From Acinetobacter calcoaceticus (GTDB lineage Bacteria; Pseudomonadota; Gammaproteobacteria; Pseudomonadales; Moraxellaceae), in NCBI RefSeq assembly GCF_016508255.1, contig NZ_JADVKT010000006.1, positions 1 through 64,000 on the forward strand: DNA of 64,000 bases, given 5' to 3'. The translations under genes were made by a program, and so were the position numbers. Each line of letters opens with the position of its first letter. Position 1 is the stretch's first letter. This document shows, piece after piece, positions 25,660-35,583 of the stretch. The notes under the pieces were generated by a model. The model worked only from the letters and a program-made list of their open reading frames with translations, was not told the DNA's origin and searched no databases.

Positions 25660-28410
25660 ATGAATGCGGAGCAGTTACAAAAAACATTGCGTGCTAGTCA
25701 GTATGCAGAACAAGTTTTAGGTTTGCATCAAACTATTTTAGAGCAAGATTACCAAATAGATCAATTTACTGCGCCGCTCTCGACTGAACAGATTTACCAA
25801 TTTGTACAAACCACATTAGATGGGATTGGTGACGAAACGCTGTGGATGCGTGGGCTTCGTATTTTGCGTGGACGTTTAATGTTCCGCTGGATTTGGCAGG
25901 ATGCCAATCAGCTTACCGATGTTGTCACACTCACTCGCGAACTTTCTGATTTTGCCGATGCCAGTATTTGTGCGGCAAAGGCTTTTGCTCGTGTGGCGCT
26001 CGTGGCTAAACATGGCGAACCTGTGAGCTATTCTGGCAAAGTTCAAGATTTGATTGTCGTTGCTATGGGGAAGCTTGGTGCTCAAGAGCTTAATCTGTCG
26101 AGTGATATTGATCTGATTTTTGCCTTTGATGAACAAGGTGAAACCAATGGCCGCAAATGCATTGATGTACAGCAGTTCTGTATTTTGTGGGGACAAAAAC
26201 TCATTTATTTGCTTGAACACATTACCGCAGATGGTTTTGTGTTTCGAGTTGACATGCGGTTACGCCCTTGGGGAGATGGCTCCGCTTTGGCGATTAGCCA
26301 TGTCGCTTTGGAAAAATATTTAAGTCAGCATGGTCGTGAATGGGAACGCTATGCATGGATTAAAGCGCGTGTTGTGACTGGAGGTAAAGAAGGGCAAGAT
26401 TTGTTAGAGATGACACGTCCTTTTGTTTTCCGTCGTTATGTCGATTACACCGCCTTTGCTGCTATGCGCGATATGAAAGCCATGATTGAGCGCGAAGTTT
26501 TGCGCCGTCATATCGAGGATGATATTAAGCTCGGGGCGGGAGGTATTCGCGAAATTGAATTTATTGTTCAAGTGTTCCAGCTTATTTACGGCGGCTCGAA
26601 ACGTGAGCTGCAAGACCGCCAATGTTTAATCAGTCTTGAGCATATTGGCGAAGCAGACTTGTTAGAAAAACAGGCCGTATTAGAACTAGAAGATGCCTAT
26701 CTGTTTTTACGCCGTGTTGAACATGCGATTCAAGCGCTGAATGATCAGCAAACCCAATTATTACCAGAAGAAGTCGATCTAAGACAACGCATTATAGATA
26801 CTTTGGGTTTTGCGAGTTGGAATGAATTTATCGATGTTCTCAACGAGAAACGCCAGAAAGTAAAAGTTCAATTTAAGCAATTGATTGAAGATACTAGCTC
26901 TAATGCAGCAACTGAAAACTTTGGGCAGTTAGAGCAACAGTTAGATGAAGTGCTGGATGACAATGCGAAAAATCTGATTCATGAGTTCTGGCACGGTCAT
27001 GCAATCAAAAAGCTACCTTCAAATGCTGTCCAGCGTTTAAAAACATTTTGGCCTCATTTAATTGAAGTGATCTTACAGTCTGAGCAACCTCAAACTGCGC
27101 TTTTACGTTTAATGCCACTGATTGAATCAGTCATGCGTCGAACTGTGTATTTAGTCATGCTGATTGAAAGTAAAGGGGCATTGCAACGCTTAGTTAAAAT
27201 GGCGACCGTAAGTCCATGGATTTGTGAAGAGCTAACGCAATATCCAGTACTGCTTGATGAGTTCTTGTCGATGGGCTTTGAGTTGCCAAAACGAAAGGAC
27301 TTAGAGGATTCTTTACGTCAACAGTTGCTCCGCATTGAGATTGATCAGGTTGAAGACCAAATGCGAGCACTTCGGCTGTTTAAAAAGAGTAATGTACTCA
27401 CTGTCGCAGCAAGTGATGTGTTAGCCGAAAGCCCTCTTATGAAGGTGTCAGATGCATTAACAGATATTGCAGAAGTGAGTGTTAATGCAACACTTCATTT
27501 AGCTTATCAGACCGTGGCAAAGCGTCATGGTTATCCATGTGATATCGATGGAAAACGCTGCTCACTAGACTACAAAGCCTTTGCTGTTATTGGTTATGGC
27601 AAGGTGGGTGGCATTGAGTTGGGCTATGGTTCTGACTTAGATCTTGTCTTTATTCATTATCTGGATGAACAAGCAGATACGGATGGAACGAAGTCTATTA
27701 CTGGCTTTGAGTTTGCTATGCGTGTCGCTCAAAAGTTTATGTCACTCATGACCACTCAAACGCTTGATGGTCGTGTCTATGAAATTGATACACGCTTAAG
27801 ACCCTCAGGTGAGGCGGGTTTGTTGGTGACAAGTCTTAAGGCATACGAGCACTATCAGTTGAAAAGTGCATGGCTTTGGGAGCATCAGGCACTCGTTCGA
27901 GCACGTTCTATTGCAGGTGATGAGATGCTTTGCCAGAAATTTGAAATATTTCGCCGCGAGATATTGACTCAATCTAGAGATGAGGCTTATGTTCGTGAGG
28001 AAGTGTTGAAAATGCGTCAGAAAATGAAAGACCACTTGGGTTCATCTTCTGAACAAAAAAAACATGGTATTTTTCATTTAAAACAGGACGCAGGTGGTAT
28101 CGTAGATATCGAATTTATGGCACAGTATGCTGTACTTGCATGGAGCGGGACGAACCCCGATCTCGCCCATTATTCTGATAATGTAAGAATTTTAGAAGAT
28201 GCTGCTAAAGCAGACTGCTTATCCAGTGAAGATGCCACAGCATTAATTCGAGCCTATCTTCGTGAACGTGCCGAAAGCCACCGTTTAGCCCTTGCAAATC
28301 AATCCATGCAAGTAAGCGCAGCGGACTGGCGTAGTACCCGTGCGGTCGTTTGCAATTTATGGCAAAGATTAATAGACCCAACCGCCTCGGTTGAGTTGGA
28401 TAGTGAATGA
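25660..28410 (+). CDS. glnE: Bifunctional glutamine synthetase adenylyltransferase / adenylyl-removing enzyme
   Basis: This 916-residue enzyme controls glutamine synthetase by adding or removing AMP. It has the two expected nucleotidyltransferase halves. The N-terminal site is SSDIDLIFAF (D149 and D151) and the C-terminal site is GYGSDLDLVFIHY (near 655-665), each followed by the family's MRLRPWGDGS and TRLRPSGEAG. A linker for PII binding lies between. Length matches the family. Upstream is the orphan kinase; ilvE follows after 24 bp and may be co-transcribed. Confidence 0.97.
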   Translation: MNAEQLQKTLRASQYAEQVLGLHQTILEQDYQIDQFTAPLSTEQIYQFVQTTLDGIGDETLWMRGLRILRGRLMFRWIWQDANQLTDVVTLTRELSDFADASICAAKAFARVALVAKHGEPVSYSGKVQDLIVVAMGKLGAQELNLSSDIDLIFAFDEQGETNGRKCIDVQQFCILWGQKLIYLLEHITADGFVFRVDMRLRPWGDGSALAISHVALEKYLSQHGREWERYAWIKARVVTGGKEGQDLLEMTRPFVFRRYVDYTAFAAMRDMKAMIEREVLRRHIEDDIKLGAGGIREIEFIVQVFQLIYGGSKRELQDRQCLISLEHIGEADLLEKQAVLELEDAYLFLRRVEHAIQALNDQQTQLLPEEVDLRQRIIDTLGFASWNEFIDVLNEKRQKVKVQFKQLIEDTSSNAATENFGQLEQQLDEVLDDNAKNLIHEFWHGHAIKKLPSNAVQRLKTFWPHLIEVILQSEQPQTALLRLMPLIESVMRRTVYLVMLIESKGALQRLVKMATVSPWICEELTQYPVLLDEFLSMGFELPKRKDLEDSLRQQLLRIEIDQVEDQMRALRLFKKSNVLTVAASDVLAESPLMKVSDALTDIAEVSVNATLHLAYQTVAKRHGYPCDIDGKRCSLDYKAFAVIGYGKVGGIELGYGSDLDLVFIHYLDEQADTDGTKSITGFEFAMRVAQKFMSLMTTQTLDGRVYEIDTRLRPSGEAGLLVTSLKAYEHYQLKSAWLWEHQALVRARSIAGDEMLCQKFEIFRREILTQSRDEAYVREEVLKMRQKMKDHLGSSSEQKKHGIFHLKQDAGGIVDIEFMAQYAVLAWSGTNPDLAHYSDNVRILEDAAKADCLSSEDATALIRAYLRERAESHRLALANQSMQVSAADWRSTRAVVCNLWQRLIDPTASVELDSE

Positions 28411-28434
28411 TTTTATAACAATTTGGAGTGTTCC

Positions 28435-29361
28435 ATGAATTTGGCTGATCGTGATGGTTTTATTTGGCAAGATGGACAATTAATTGATTGGCGTGATGCA
28501 AAGATTCACGTTTTAACACATACTTTACACTACAGTATGGGCGTATTTGAGGGTGTTCGTGCTTATGAAACTCCTAAAGGTACTGCCATTTTTCGTCTTC
28601 AAGACCACACAAAACGTTTGTTAAATTCAGCAAAAATTTATCAAATGAAAGTACCGTATGACCAAGCAGCGCTTGAACAAGCACAAATTGATGTTGTACG
28701 TGAAAATAAATTAGCTTCTTGCTATTTACGTCCACTTATTTGGATCGGTTCAGAAAAACTCGGTATCGCAGCAACGAATAATACGATTCATGCCGCAGTT
28801 GCAGCATGGGCGTGGGGTGCGTACCTTGGTGATGAAGCAATGGCGAATGGTATTCGCGTTAAAACTTCATCGTTTACTCACCATCATCCAAACGTGACGA
28901 TGTGTAAAGCAAAAGCATCTGGTAACTACACCTTGTCAATTCTTGCTCACCAAGAAGTTGCACATTCTGGTTACGATGAAGCAATGTTAATGGACCCACA
29001 AGGTTATGTGTGCCAAGGTTCTGGTGAAAACGTATTCTTAATTAAAGATGGCGTTTTACATACTCCAGACATCGCTGGTGGTGCGCTTGATGGTATTACC
29101 CGTCAAACTGTAATGACGATTGCTAGAGATCTTGGTTATCAAGTTGTTGAGCGTCGTATTACACGTGATGAATTCTACATTGCAGATGAAGCATTCTTCA
29201 CAGGTACGGCTGCTGAAGTAACACCAATTCGTGAATACGATGACCGTCAAATCGGTGCAGGCTGCCGTGGTCCAATTACCACTGAAATCCAAAAAACTTT
29301 CTTTGATGCAGTTCAAGGTAAAAATCCAAAATATGAACACTGGTTAACTTACGTAAAATAA
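28435..29361 (+). CDS. ilvE: Branched-chain amino acid aminotransferase
   Basis: This 308-residue class IV PLP aminotransferase performs the last step of Leu, Ile and Val synthesis. It has ADRDGFIWQDGQLIDW, LHYSMGVFEGVRAYETP, the PLP lysine K160 in CKAKASGNYTLSILA, and FFTGTAAEVTPIREYDDR. ATG 28435 has TTGGAG upstream; the TTG at 28423 is not needed. ilvE marks the left edge of the LOS outer-core locus in Acinetobacter, and the genes downstream fit this. Confidence 0.97.
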   Translation: MNLADRDGFIWQDGQLIDWRDAKIHVLTHTLHYSMGVFEGVRAYETPKGTAIFRLQDHTKRLLNSAKIYQMKVPYDQAALEQAQIDVVRENKLASCYLRPLIWIGSEKLGIAATNNTIHAAVAAWAWGAYLGDEAMANGIRVKTSSFTHHHPNVTMCKAKASGNYTLSILAHQEVAHSGYDEAMLMDPQGYVCQGSGENVFLIKDGVLHTPDIAGGALDGITRQTVMTIARDLGYQVVERRITRDEFYIADEAFFTGTAAEVTPIREYDDRQIGAGCRGPITTEIQKTFFDAVQGKNPKYEHWLTYVK

Positions 29362-29378
29362 GTTAATCCGTTAACATG

Positions 29379-29407
29379 AAAAGGCGAACTTTGGTTTCGC
29401 CTTTTTT
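29379..29407 (+). terminator. Intrinsic terminator of ilvE
   Basis: AAAGGCGAA pairs with TTCGCCTTT around a short loop, followed by TTTATT. It separates ilvE from the OC locus. Confidence 0.85.
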
Positions 29408-29428
29408 ATTTTGGGTTAGGGAGTTTTT

Positions 29429-30313
29429 ATGCATATTGTCTATGTCTCTGATGGTAAAGCAGGGCATCGTTCACAGGCTTTAGGTTTGTTTCAGGCGATG
29501 CAAAGACAGCAGGCAAATGCAACTTTTGAAGAGGTCCTCATTTCTGATTTGCCTATTATTTCTTTAATTCAGGCTTTTTTCTCCTCAAAGAAATCCTTAT
29601 TTAAACAAGCACCTGATTATATATTTGGAGTGGGAAGCCACACTCACTTTCGTGTCTGGTTACTTGGTAAAATTTTTAAAAAGGCTAAGACTGTTATCTT
29701 AATGAAGCCAAATTTACCTATTGCTTGTTTTGACTATGCTGTAGTTCCCGAGCATGATGGTATTTCTGCGAATAGCCGCGTTATTGTGACGCAGGGTGCA
29801 CTCAATCCAATTCGTAATGAAAACCGTCATCAAGCTTCAAGAATTTTAATAACCTTAGGTGGCTCATCTAAACGACATCAGTGGAACCAAGAAAAAGTAT
29901 TAAGCAGTGTTCAAAAAATTGTTGAGAATAACCCAGACTCTGAAATTATTCTGACGACTTCACGCCGAACGCCAACAGAATTTATCGATATTTTAAGACA
30001 GCAAAGTTTTGCCGAGCATTTACAAATTTTTCCGGTTGATCAAACCCCTCAAGGTTGGATTTTTGAGGAAATGCAAAAAGCAGAAGCGGTATGGGTAACA
30101 GAAGATAGTGTTTCTATGATTTTTGAAGCACTTACTGCAGGTTGTCGAGTTGGTGTGATTGCAATGGACAGGCTCAAACAAGATCGTATTACAAATTCGG
30201 TTGATGTGTTACTAGAGAAAAAAATTATAGCAAATGTATCTGATTTAAATTTGCTTCCTGAAGGACAGGTCTTGCAGGAAGCAAATCGGGTTGTGCATCA
30301 GTTAACTAAATGA
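29429..30313 (+). CDS. ELM1/GtrOC1-type protein, first gene of the OC locus
   Basis: This 294-residue protein belongs to the mitochondrial-fission ELM1 (DUF1022) family, which has a glycosyltransferase-like GT-B fold. MHIVYVSDGKAGHRSQALGL is the family signature start. ILITLGGSSKRHQW, TTSRRTPTEFIDIL and WVTEDSVSMIFEALTAGCRVGVI (nucleotide-sugar site-like) follow. In bacteria these genes sit in LOS or LPS clusters and are read as core glycosyltransferases. Its 3' end overlaps the convergent transferase gene by 16 bp. Possibly GtrOC1 in the Acinetobacter OC nomenclature; that name is inferred from position. Confidence 0.8.
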   Translation: MHIVYVSDGKAGHRSQALGLFQAMQRQQANATFEEVLISDLPIISLIQAFFSSKKSLFKQAPDYIFGVGSHTHFRVWLLGKIFKKAKTVILMKPNLPIACFDYAVVPEHDGISANSRVIVTQGALNPIRNENRHQASRILITLGGSSKRHQWNQEKVLSSVQKIVENNPDSEIILTTSRRTPTEFIDILRQQSFAEHLQIFPVDQTPQGWIFEEMQKAEAVWVTEDSVSMIFEALTAGCRVGVIAMDRLKQDRITNSVDVLLEKKIIANVSDLNLLPEGQVLQEANRVVHQLTK

Positions 30314-31872
30314 CATTGGTCATCATCATGACCTGTATCGTAGTTGACTGTTTCTGATGTTGCTAAAACTTCTCTTGGATATGTTTTGTAGTTTGAATTA
30401 AATAACGATTTATCTTGAGATATGTTTTTACAGTGGATACCTCTCATATCTAAGAGTGTAGGTAATATATTAATTGAGCTAATCGCACTACTTTGCTCTT
30501 GAGAAAGAATACTAGCCATCTGTGGATGATGTTGTTTCCATGAGTTTGAGCTCCACATAATTAAAGGAACATCAAAATTATTTTTCATATCTAAATGCAG
30601 TGAGCTATTTCCTTTACATTCTCCAAGATTCAATCCATGGTCAGATGTATAAACTAAATTGGCATCTACATTGGTTGCTTTTAATTTTTGGATAACTTCA
30701 TTAAGCAAGTAGTCTGTATAAAGTACAGTGTTGTCGTAAGTATCTTTAAATTTATTAAATTGTGGTGGATAGCGTTTTGTAAAATCTGCATGTGAACCAT
30801 AAAGATGTAACACGATGAATTTATGTGGTGTTTTTTCTGCCAATGCCCGGTCAAGTGATTTGAGCAGTTCTGCGTCGTAATGAGTTTCTAGTGATGCTGA
30901 ATATGAATGTTGTGTCAAAAATTGGGTTTCTTGAGCAGAAGAAGCGTAAGCTGAAACAAGAGAATCATATTCTCCATATTGAGATTGTGCGCTAAACCAA
31001 TAAGTTTTATAGCCTGCTGCATTGAAAGCATTGACAACAGAGGGGCTTAAATTATCAGTACCGTTTAGCTTTCCTGTTAATAAGGTGGGTACAGATTTAC
31101 TGGTCATATAAGAACCTGAAATCGTATTATTAAATAACCATAAATCTTGTTTATATTTTGCCAGATAAGGTGTTGTATTGTTTTTTGTATAGCCAAACAA
31201 ACTTAAACGATCGCGCCGTGCGCTTTCGCCAATCGCTAATACCGTAATGGTAGGCCGAGTTTCCTTAATCTGTGTGCATTCAATTTTATTTTGTGTTGCG
31301 ATGAAGTCTTTTACTCGATCTACCTCAAGGCTCGCTGCAGGTAAGCCAAGAAGTAAATTTAAAGGATAAGATTGTTTAAAATGACGATAGATATTTAGAA
31401 ACCCTTGATCAGGGTCAGGTGCTTTAAAGTAGCGTTGAATGGGTGAAAAAATAAGACATAAAGCTAAAATACGCAGCCATATTGGGGTTTGTAGTTTTTG
31501 ATTTGGAATAAAATAATAAAAGAAAACCAGAGGAATGATATAAGCAATAATCAAACCAATTGCTAAAGGAAGATCTAATGTCGATAAATAAACTTTACCT
31601 TCAGTTGTAGAGCTTCCCAGAATTGTGAGCCATACTGAAATTTCAGTTGGGGCGTTATAGGTAATTTCGTAATAAAGAGCAAAAGGGCTTAAGAGATAAA
31701 TAGGTAAGCTAAACCAGAAAAAACGGCGATAATGATAAATTAAAAAAACGAAAAAAATGAGTGGATACAAAGCTTTTAAAAAGCCATCACCAGAAATAAC
31801 GCACGATGGAATAAGGAGCATAAAGCAATAAAGAAAGAACCATAGCTTTCCTGTCTTGAGTCGAAAAATCAC
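30298..31872 (-). CDS. Phosphoethanolamine transferase (sulfatase fold)
   Basis: This 524-residue enzyme has an N-terminal membrane domain of about five helices and a periplasmic alkaline-phosphatase-like domain. It has metal Glu216 in IGESARRDRLSLFGY, nucleophile Thr257 in SGSYMTSKSVPTLLTG, HLYGSH (356-361) and TSDHGLNLGE (D411, H412). This pattern is that of the EptA/LptA family, which moves phosphoethanolamine from phosphatidylethanolamine to lipid A or core sugar. It is encoded against the direction of the flanking OC genes. Core versus lipid A as target is undecided; the location favours the core. Confidence 0.85.
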   Translation of the reverse strand: MIFRLKTGKLWFFLYCFMLLIPSCVISGDGFLKALYPLIFFVFLIYHYRRFFWFSLPIYLLSPFALYYEITYNAPTEISVWLTILGSSTTEGKVYLSTLDLPLAIGLIIAYIIPLVFFYYFIPNQKLQTPIWLRILALCLIFSPIQRYFKAPDPDQGFLNIYRHFKQSYPLNLLLGLPAASLEVDRVKDFIATQNKIECTQIKETRPTITVLAIGESARRDRLSLFGYTKNNTTPYLAKYKQDLWLFNNTISGSYMTSKSVPTLLTGKLNGTDNLSPSVVNAFNAAGYKTYWFSAQSQYGEYDSLVSAYASSAQETQFLTQHSYSASLETHYDAELLKSLDRALAEKTPHKFIVLHLYGSHADFTKRYPPQFNKFKDTYDNTVLYTDYLLNEVIQKLKATNVDANLVYTSDHGLNLGECKGNSSLHLDMKNNFDVPLIMWSSNSWKQHHPQMASILSQEQSSAISSINILPTLLDMRGIHCKNISQDKSLFNSNYKTYPREVLATSETVNYDTGHDDDQCHLVN

Positions 31873-31996
31873 GCCAAGCTATTCCAAGTGTAAAAGCGCG
31901 ATATCATCCTATATTTTGATAACTGGGTCTACAAAAATCAGGCATGATATAATATTTTGATTGATCTCCAGAATTAATGGAATTGTAGAGTTTAGA

Positions 31997-33025
31997 ATGA
32001 AAATATTGCATATCGCAAATTTTGGCTTTAATAAACAAGGCGCGCATTTTTACTGCACAGACCGTAAAATTTCTGCCGGATTAATTGAAAATGGCCATTT
32101 CGTTTATGATTTTAGTTTTCGCGATATGGCTCGAATGGGCACCATTTTTAAAACAAAAAAACTGGGTGCCAATTGGGCCAATAAAGAAGTCTTAAAAGTC
32201 GTCAATAACATTGAACCTGATTTAGTGCTTATTGGTCATAGTGACTTAATGAGTCCAGATGTTCTCAGACAGATTAAGGAATCTTATCCAAACACTAAAA
32301 TTGCATTTTGGTATGTTGACCCGCTTTATCTAGAAAGCAAACTTGGCTTTGTAAAAGCATTCTCGCCGTATTTGGATGCTATTTTCTGCACAACAGGTGG
32401 CGAATATCTACAAAAATTAAAGCAGCCTCATTTAAGCGTAGCCTATCTGCCAAATGTGGGGCATCGTAATGTAGAGACGCTACAACAGTTTTCAAATGCT
32501 AACACCGACAAGACCTTTATTTTTTGTGGCGTGATCTATAAAGAACCTGAGCGTGAGAAATTCTTAAAAGACTTAGCAGATGCACTGCAACAATGTCATG
32601 TGAACTATCAATATTATGGTTGTTTTGAGCAACCTGGTGTTTACGGTAAAGCTTATTATAAAGTTCTATCTGAAACAAAAATGGGACTTAATTACTCACG
32701 CCGTAATGATGTAACCTTGTATAGTTCTGACCGTATTGTACACTTGACTGGTAATGGTTTACTCACTTTTAGCCCAAGAATTCCTGGCTTTGAAAAACTC
32801 TACACTGAGCAGGAAGTCGTTTATTTTGATGATCAGTTCGACTTGGCTAAGAAGATACAATTCTTTGACCAAAACCCAGAGCAAGCTGAAAAAATAGCGA
32901 AAGAAGGGTGGGAGAAAACACGTAAATCTTTCAATGCTAAGCGTATCACCCAGTTTATGGTTGAGGTGACATTTAAGCAGCCCCTTTCAGAAGATTATGA
33001 ATGGTCACATGAGGTTTATGCATGA
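31997..33025 (+). CDS. CgeB-like glycosyltransferase of the OC locus
   Basis: This 342-residue GT-B type transferase begins MKILHIANFGFNKQGAHFYC. It has LVLIGHSDLMSPDVLRQIKE and FWYVDPLYL in the first half, and a C-terminal domain (GLNYSRRNDVTLYSSDRIVHLTGNGLLTF, YTEQEVVYFDD) that matches CgeB/spore-maturation-type GTs. It is a cytoplasmic transferase adding one core sugar; donor unknown. ATG 31997 fits the conserved start better than the codon at 31961. It ends in an ATGA overlap with the deacetylase gene, so translation is coupled. Confidence 0.8.
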   Translation: MKILHIANFGFNKQGAHFYCTDRKISAGLIENGHFVYDFSFRDMARMGTIFKTKKLGANWANKEVLKVVNNIEPDLVLIGHSDLMSPDVLRQIKESYPNTKIAFWYVDPLYLESKLGFVKAFSPYLDAIFCTTGGEYLQKLKQPHLSVAYLPNVGHRNVETLQQFSNANTDKTFIFCGVIYKEPEREKFLKDLADALQQCHVNYQYYGCFEQPGVYGKAYYKVLSETKMGLNYSRRNDVTLYSSDRIVHLTGNGLLTFSPRIPGFEKLYTEQEVVYFDDQFDLAKKIQFFDQNPEQAEKIAKEGWEKTRKSFNAKRITQFMVEVTFKQPLSEDYEWSHEVYA

Positions 33026-33777
33026 TGTGGTTTTTGTACGTTGCGGTAGGCCTAATAGCACTTGCTGCACTGTTATATGTGCTGGGTAATTATACTTTTT
33101 GGCTTCCTTTTCGTTCGAATAAACTACCACGCATTGTGATGTTGCATCAGGTTACACCTAAAGATGCAGCCTCTGGCATGAATATGCCTCCTGAAAAGTT
33201 TGAACAACTCTTAAAGTTGTTGACGCGTAAAGGGGCTACTTTTTGCTTTGTTTCTGAGCTTGAACAATATCGTAATCAAAAGAATGTCGTTGCTTTAAGT
33301 TTTGATGACGGCTTTATGGATAATTATCTTTATGCCTATCCATTACTCAAAAAATATAATGCAAAGGCTACCATTTATTTGGCGACGCAAATTGAAGGAA
33401 TCGAAAAGCTAACTTATGAGCAAATTCATGAAATGGCAAATTCTGGTTTCATTGAATTTGGTGCACATACCCAACATCATGTGAACTTACTTAAGCTTGA
33501 TGATCAAACTGCTTACGATGAAATGCTTCAGTCTAAACGTGACGTTGAAGCATTAGTTGGGAAGTGCCCAAGCTTTGCCTATCCATTTGGTCGATTTAGC
33601 GAAAAGCACCAGAAAATGGCCGAAGAGATTGGCTTTAAAAATGCTGTATCGACTCGAAAAAAAATCGAAGCCTATGAAGCTGTTAATCAATTTAATATTC
33701 CACGTGTCAGCACGCATGGTGCCATGAATGCTTTACAGATGCGTATCGCCCTTGCTAAAGGACGTTATAAGTTATGA
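33022..33777 (+). CDS. pda1: Polysaccharide deacetylase family protein
   Basis: This 251-residue protein has an N-terminal membrane anchor (WFLYVAVGLIALAALLYVLG) and a NodB domain: motif 1 LSFDDGF (residues 92-98), motif 2 HTQHH (149-153) and FAYPFGRF. The Asp and two His residues that bind zinc are present. The family removes N-acetyl groups from amino sugars. In the OC locus it is believed to de-N-acetylate a core glucosamine; the name pda1 is from the published Acinetobacter OC nomenclature and is applied by similarity of position. Overlaps both neighbours by 4 bp (ATGA). Confidence 0.85.
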   Translation: MMWFLYVAVGLIALAALLYVLGNYTFWLPFRSNKLPRIVMLHQVTPKDAASGMNMPPEKFEQLLKLLTRKGATFCFVSELEQYRNQKNVVALSFDDGFMDNYLYAYPLLKKYNAKATIYLATQIEGIEKLTYEQIHEMANSGFIEFGAHTQHHVNLLKLDDQTAYDEMLQSKRDVEALVGKCPSFAYPFGRFSEKHQKMAEEIGFKNAVSTRKKIEAYEAVNQFNIPRVSTHGAMNALQMRIALAKGRYKL

Positions 33778-34541
33778 ATAAAATTCCATGTAGTGTCTAT
33801 ATTGTCACTTTAAATTGTGGTGCTTGGTTAGAGCGAACTTTGCAAAGTGTAAGTGAGTTTGATGAAGTTATTATTTTAGACTCAGGCAGTACTGACAATA
33901 CTTATGAAATTGCACAGCGCTTTGAAAATACAAAAATTTCTCACCAAGACTGGCAAGGCTATGCGGGGCAGAAAAGTTTAGCTTTAGCAAAATGCAGAAA
34001 TGATTGGGTACTCAATTTAGATGGTGATGAAGTCTTATCTAACGAGTTAAAGCAAGAAATTATTGAGACCATTCAGCAGAACAAACTTGATGCTTTAATC
34101 ACACCAATTAATGATGTGTTCTTAGGTGTTCCTAACAGTAAACATACTAAAAAACATGCAAAGGTGCGCTTTTTCCGTAAGTCTAACGGGCATTATGACC
34201 TTGCCAATAAAGTCCATGAAAATGTGATTGTAGATGGTGAGTCGCAGCGCGCTCAACATGATATTTATCATTATGGCGAGTCGAGCATTTTTGTTAAAGT
34301 CGAAAAAAATAACCAATATTCCAATCTAAAAGCATTAGAGAAATACCAAAAAGGAAAGTCTCCGAGTGTTGCTAAATTGGTTCTGGTGATGCCAGTGACT
34401 TTTATGAAGTCTTATTTTATTCGCCGTAGTTTCTTGAATGGTTGGCGTGGTTTCGTAAATAGTATGATTAACGCGTTTTATGCTTTTCTAAAAGAAGCCA
34501 AACTGTTTGAACAGACAATGAATAAAGATAAAAATAAGTAG
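33774..34541 (+). CDS. GT2 family glycosyltransferase, WaaE/KdtX-like
   Basis: This 255-residue GT-A transferase has IPCSVYIVTLNCGAWLERTL, DSGSTDNT (nucleotide site) and the DxD-type LNLDGDEVLSNEL. KVHENVIVDGES and a basic C-terminal amphipathic region that may touch the membrane follow. This is the WaaE-like group that adds a hexose to the LPS inner core. It overlaps the deacetylase gene by 4 bp and is followed after 7 bp by a GT4 gene, a tight unit of four genes (31997-35583). Confidence 0.88.
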   Translation: MNKIPCSVYIVTLNCGAWLERTLQSVSEFDEVIILDSGSTDNTYEIAQRFENTKISHQDWQGYAGQKSLALAKCRNDWVLNLDGDEVLSNELKQEIIETIQQNKLDALITPINDVFLGVPNSKHTKKHAKVRFFRKSNGHYDLANKVHENVIVDGESQRAQHDIYHYGESSIFVKVEKNNQYSNLKALEKYQKGKSPSVAKLVLVMPVTFMKSYFIRRSFLNGWRGFVNSMINAFYAFLKEAKLFEQTMNKDKNK

Positions 34542-34548
34542 GCAAGCT

Positions 34549-35583
34549 ATGAAAATTGTTCAGGTATTGGCAACTAGCGGTGGAGTTGGTGGTTTAGAGC
34601 AGCATACTTTTAATCTTGTTAATGAGCTCGCTTTAAACCATGAAGTACATGTGATTGCACATCCTTGCTATGCAGACAAGTTTAGCTCAAAAGTACATTT
34701 TCATGCTGTCGATTTTGCCCGTAGCCGCTGGAACATTTTTTTACTTTGGCAACTTAAAAATCTTATCCAGCACATTCAGCCCGCTATTGTGCATGCACAA
34801 GCAGGAAAGGCGGCTGAATTAATTGCTCGTATTAAGCCATTTTTATCTGGTCCAAAGTTTGTGACGACGGTACATGGTACTAAAAAGAATAAATCTGCCT
34901 ATTTGGCGGGTGATGCGGTTATTGCGGTAAGCCAAGCATTGACGCAAGGTATTCCAGAGTCGAAAGCACACGTGGTTTATAATGGAGTTTATCCTCAACC
35001 TGCTCTTACAGCAGAAAATAAAGAAAAACTACTTCAGTCGATCCAAAAAGATTTGGCTGAGCTGGACTCTAGCAAAAAAGTTGTCATGTGTATTGGGCGT
35101 CTAGAGCCAGTAAAAAATATCAGTTTACTGATTGAGTCGATGCAACAGATTAATGCCAATTTATGGATTATTGGTGATGGTTCACTTCGAGCAAGTTTAG
35201 AAAAACAAGTCAGTGAATTGAACATGCAAAATCGAGTTGCTTTTCTAGGGTTTAGAACTGATGCTCGAGATCTGATGCAATTTGCTGATGTTGTAGTTTT
35301 ATCATCAGATCGTGAAGGTTTTCCGCTCGTGATGGTAGAAGCTTTACAAGCTAATAAAGCAATGGCTTCAACCAAAGTGAATGGTGTGATCGAATGGCTG
35401 CCAGAGCAATATCTAGCAGACATTGGAAATGTACAAGGCTTAGCAAAAGCAATTCAATTTGCACTTCAACCTGAGGCTCAAAACGACTTTAGCCCTTTGT
35501 ATGCAAAAGCCAAGGCTGAACTGACTGTACCAGCCATGGCTGAGCAGACGCTTAATATTTATAAGCTGCTGCTGAAAACTTAA
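34549..35583 (+). CDS. GT4 family glycosyltransferase of the OC locus
   Basis: This 344-residue GT-B enzyme begins MKIVQVLATSGGVGGLEQHTF (a glycine-rich acceptor-site loop). It has HAQAGKAAELIARI and TVHGT, and the GT4 C-terminal signature CIGRLEPVKNISLLIESM, IIGDGSLRASLE, LSSDREGFPLVMVEALQAN (EX7E). It uses a nucleotide-sugar donor to extend the core. Preceded by AGGCAAGCT. Its 3' end overlaps the opposing glycoside-hydrolase-like gene by 4 bp. Confidence 0.9.
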   Translation: MKIVQVLATSGGVGGLEQHTFNLVNELALNHEVHVIAHPCYADKFSSKVHFHAVDFARSRWNIFLLWQLKNLIQHIQPAIVHAQAGKAAELIARIKPFLSGPKFVTTVHGTKKNKSAYLAGDAVIAVSQALTQGIPESKAHVVYNGVYPQPALTAENKEKLLQSIQKDLAELDSSKKVVMCIGRLEPVKNISLLIESMQQINANLWIIGDGSLRASLEKQVSELNMQNRVAFLGFRTDARDLMQFADVVVLSSDREGFPLVMVEALQANKAMASTKVNGVIEWLPEQYLADIGNVQGLAKAIQFALQPEAQNDFSPLYAKAKAELTVPAMAEQTLNIYKLLLKT

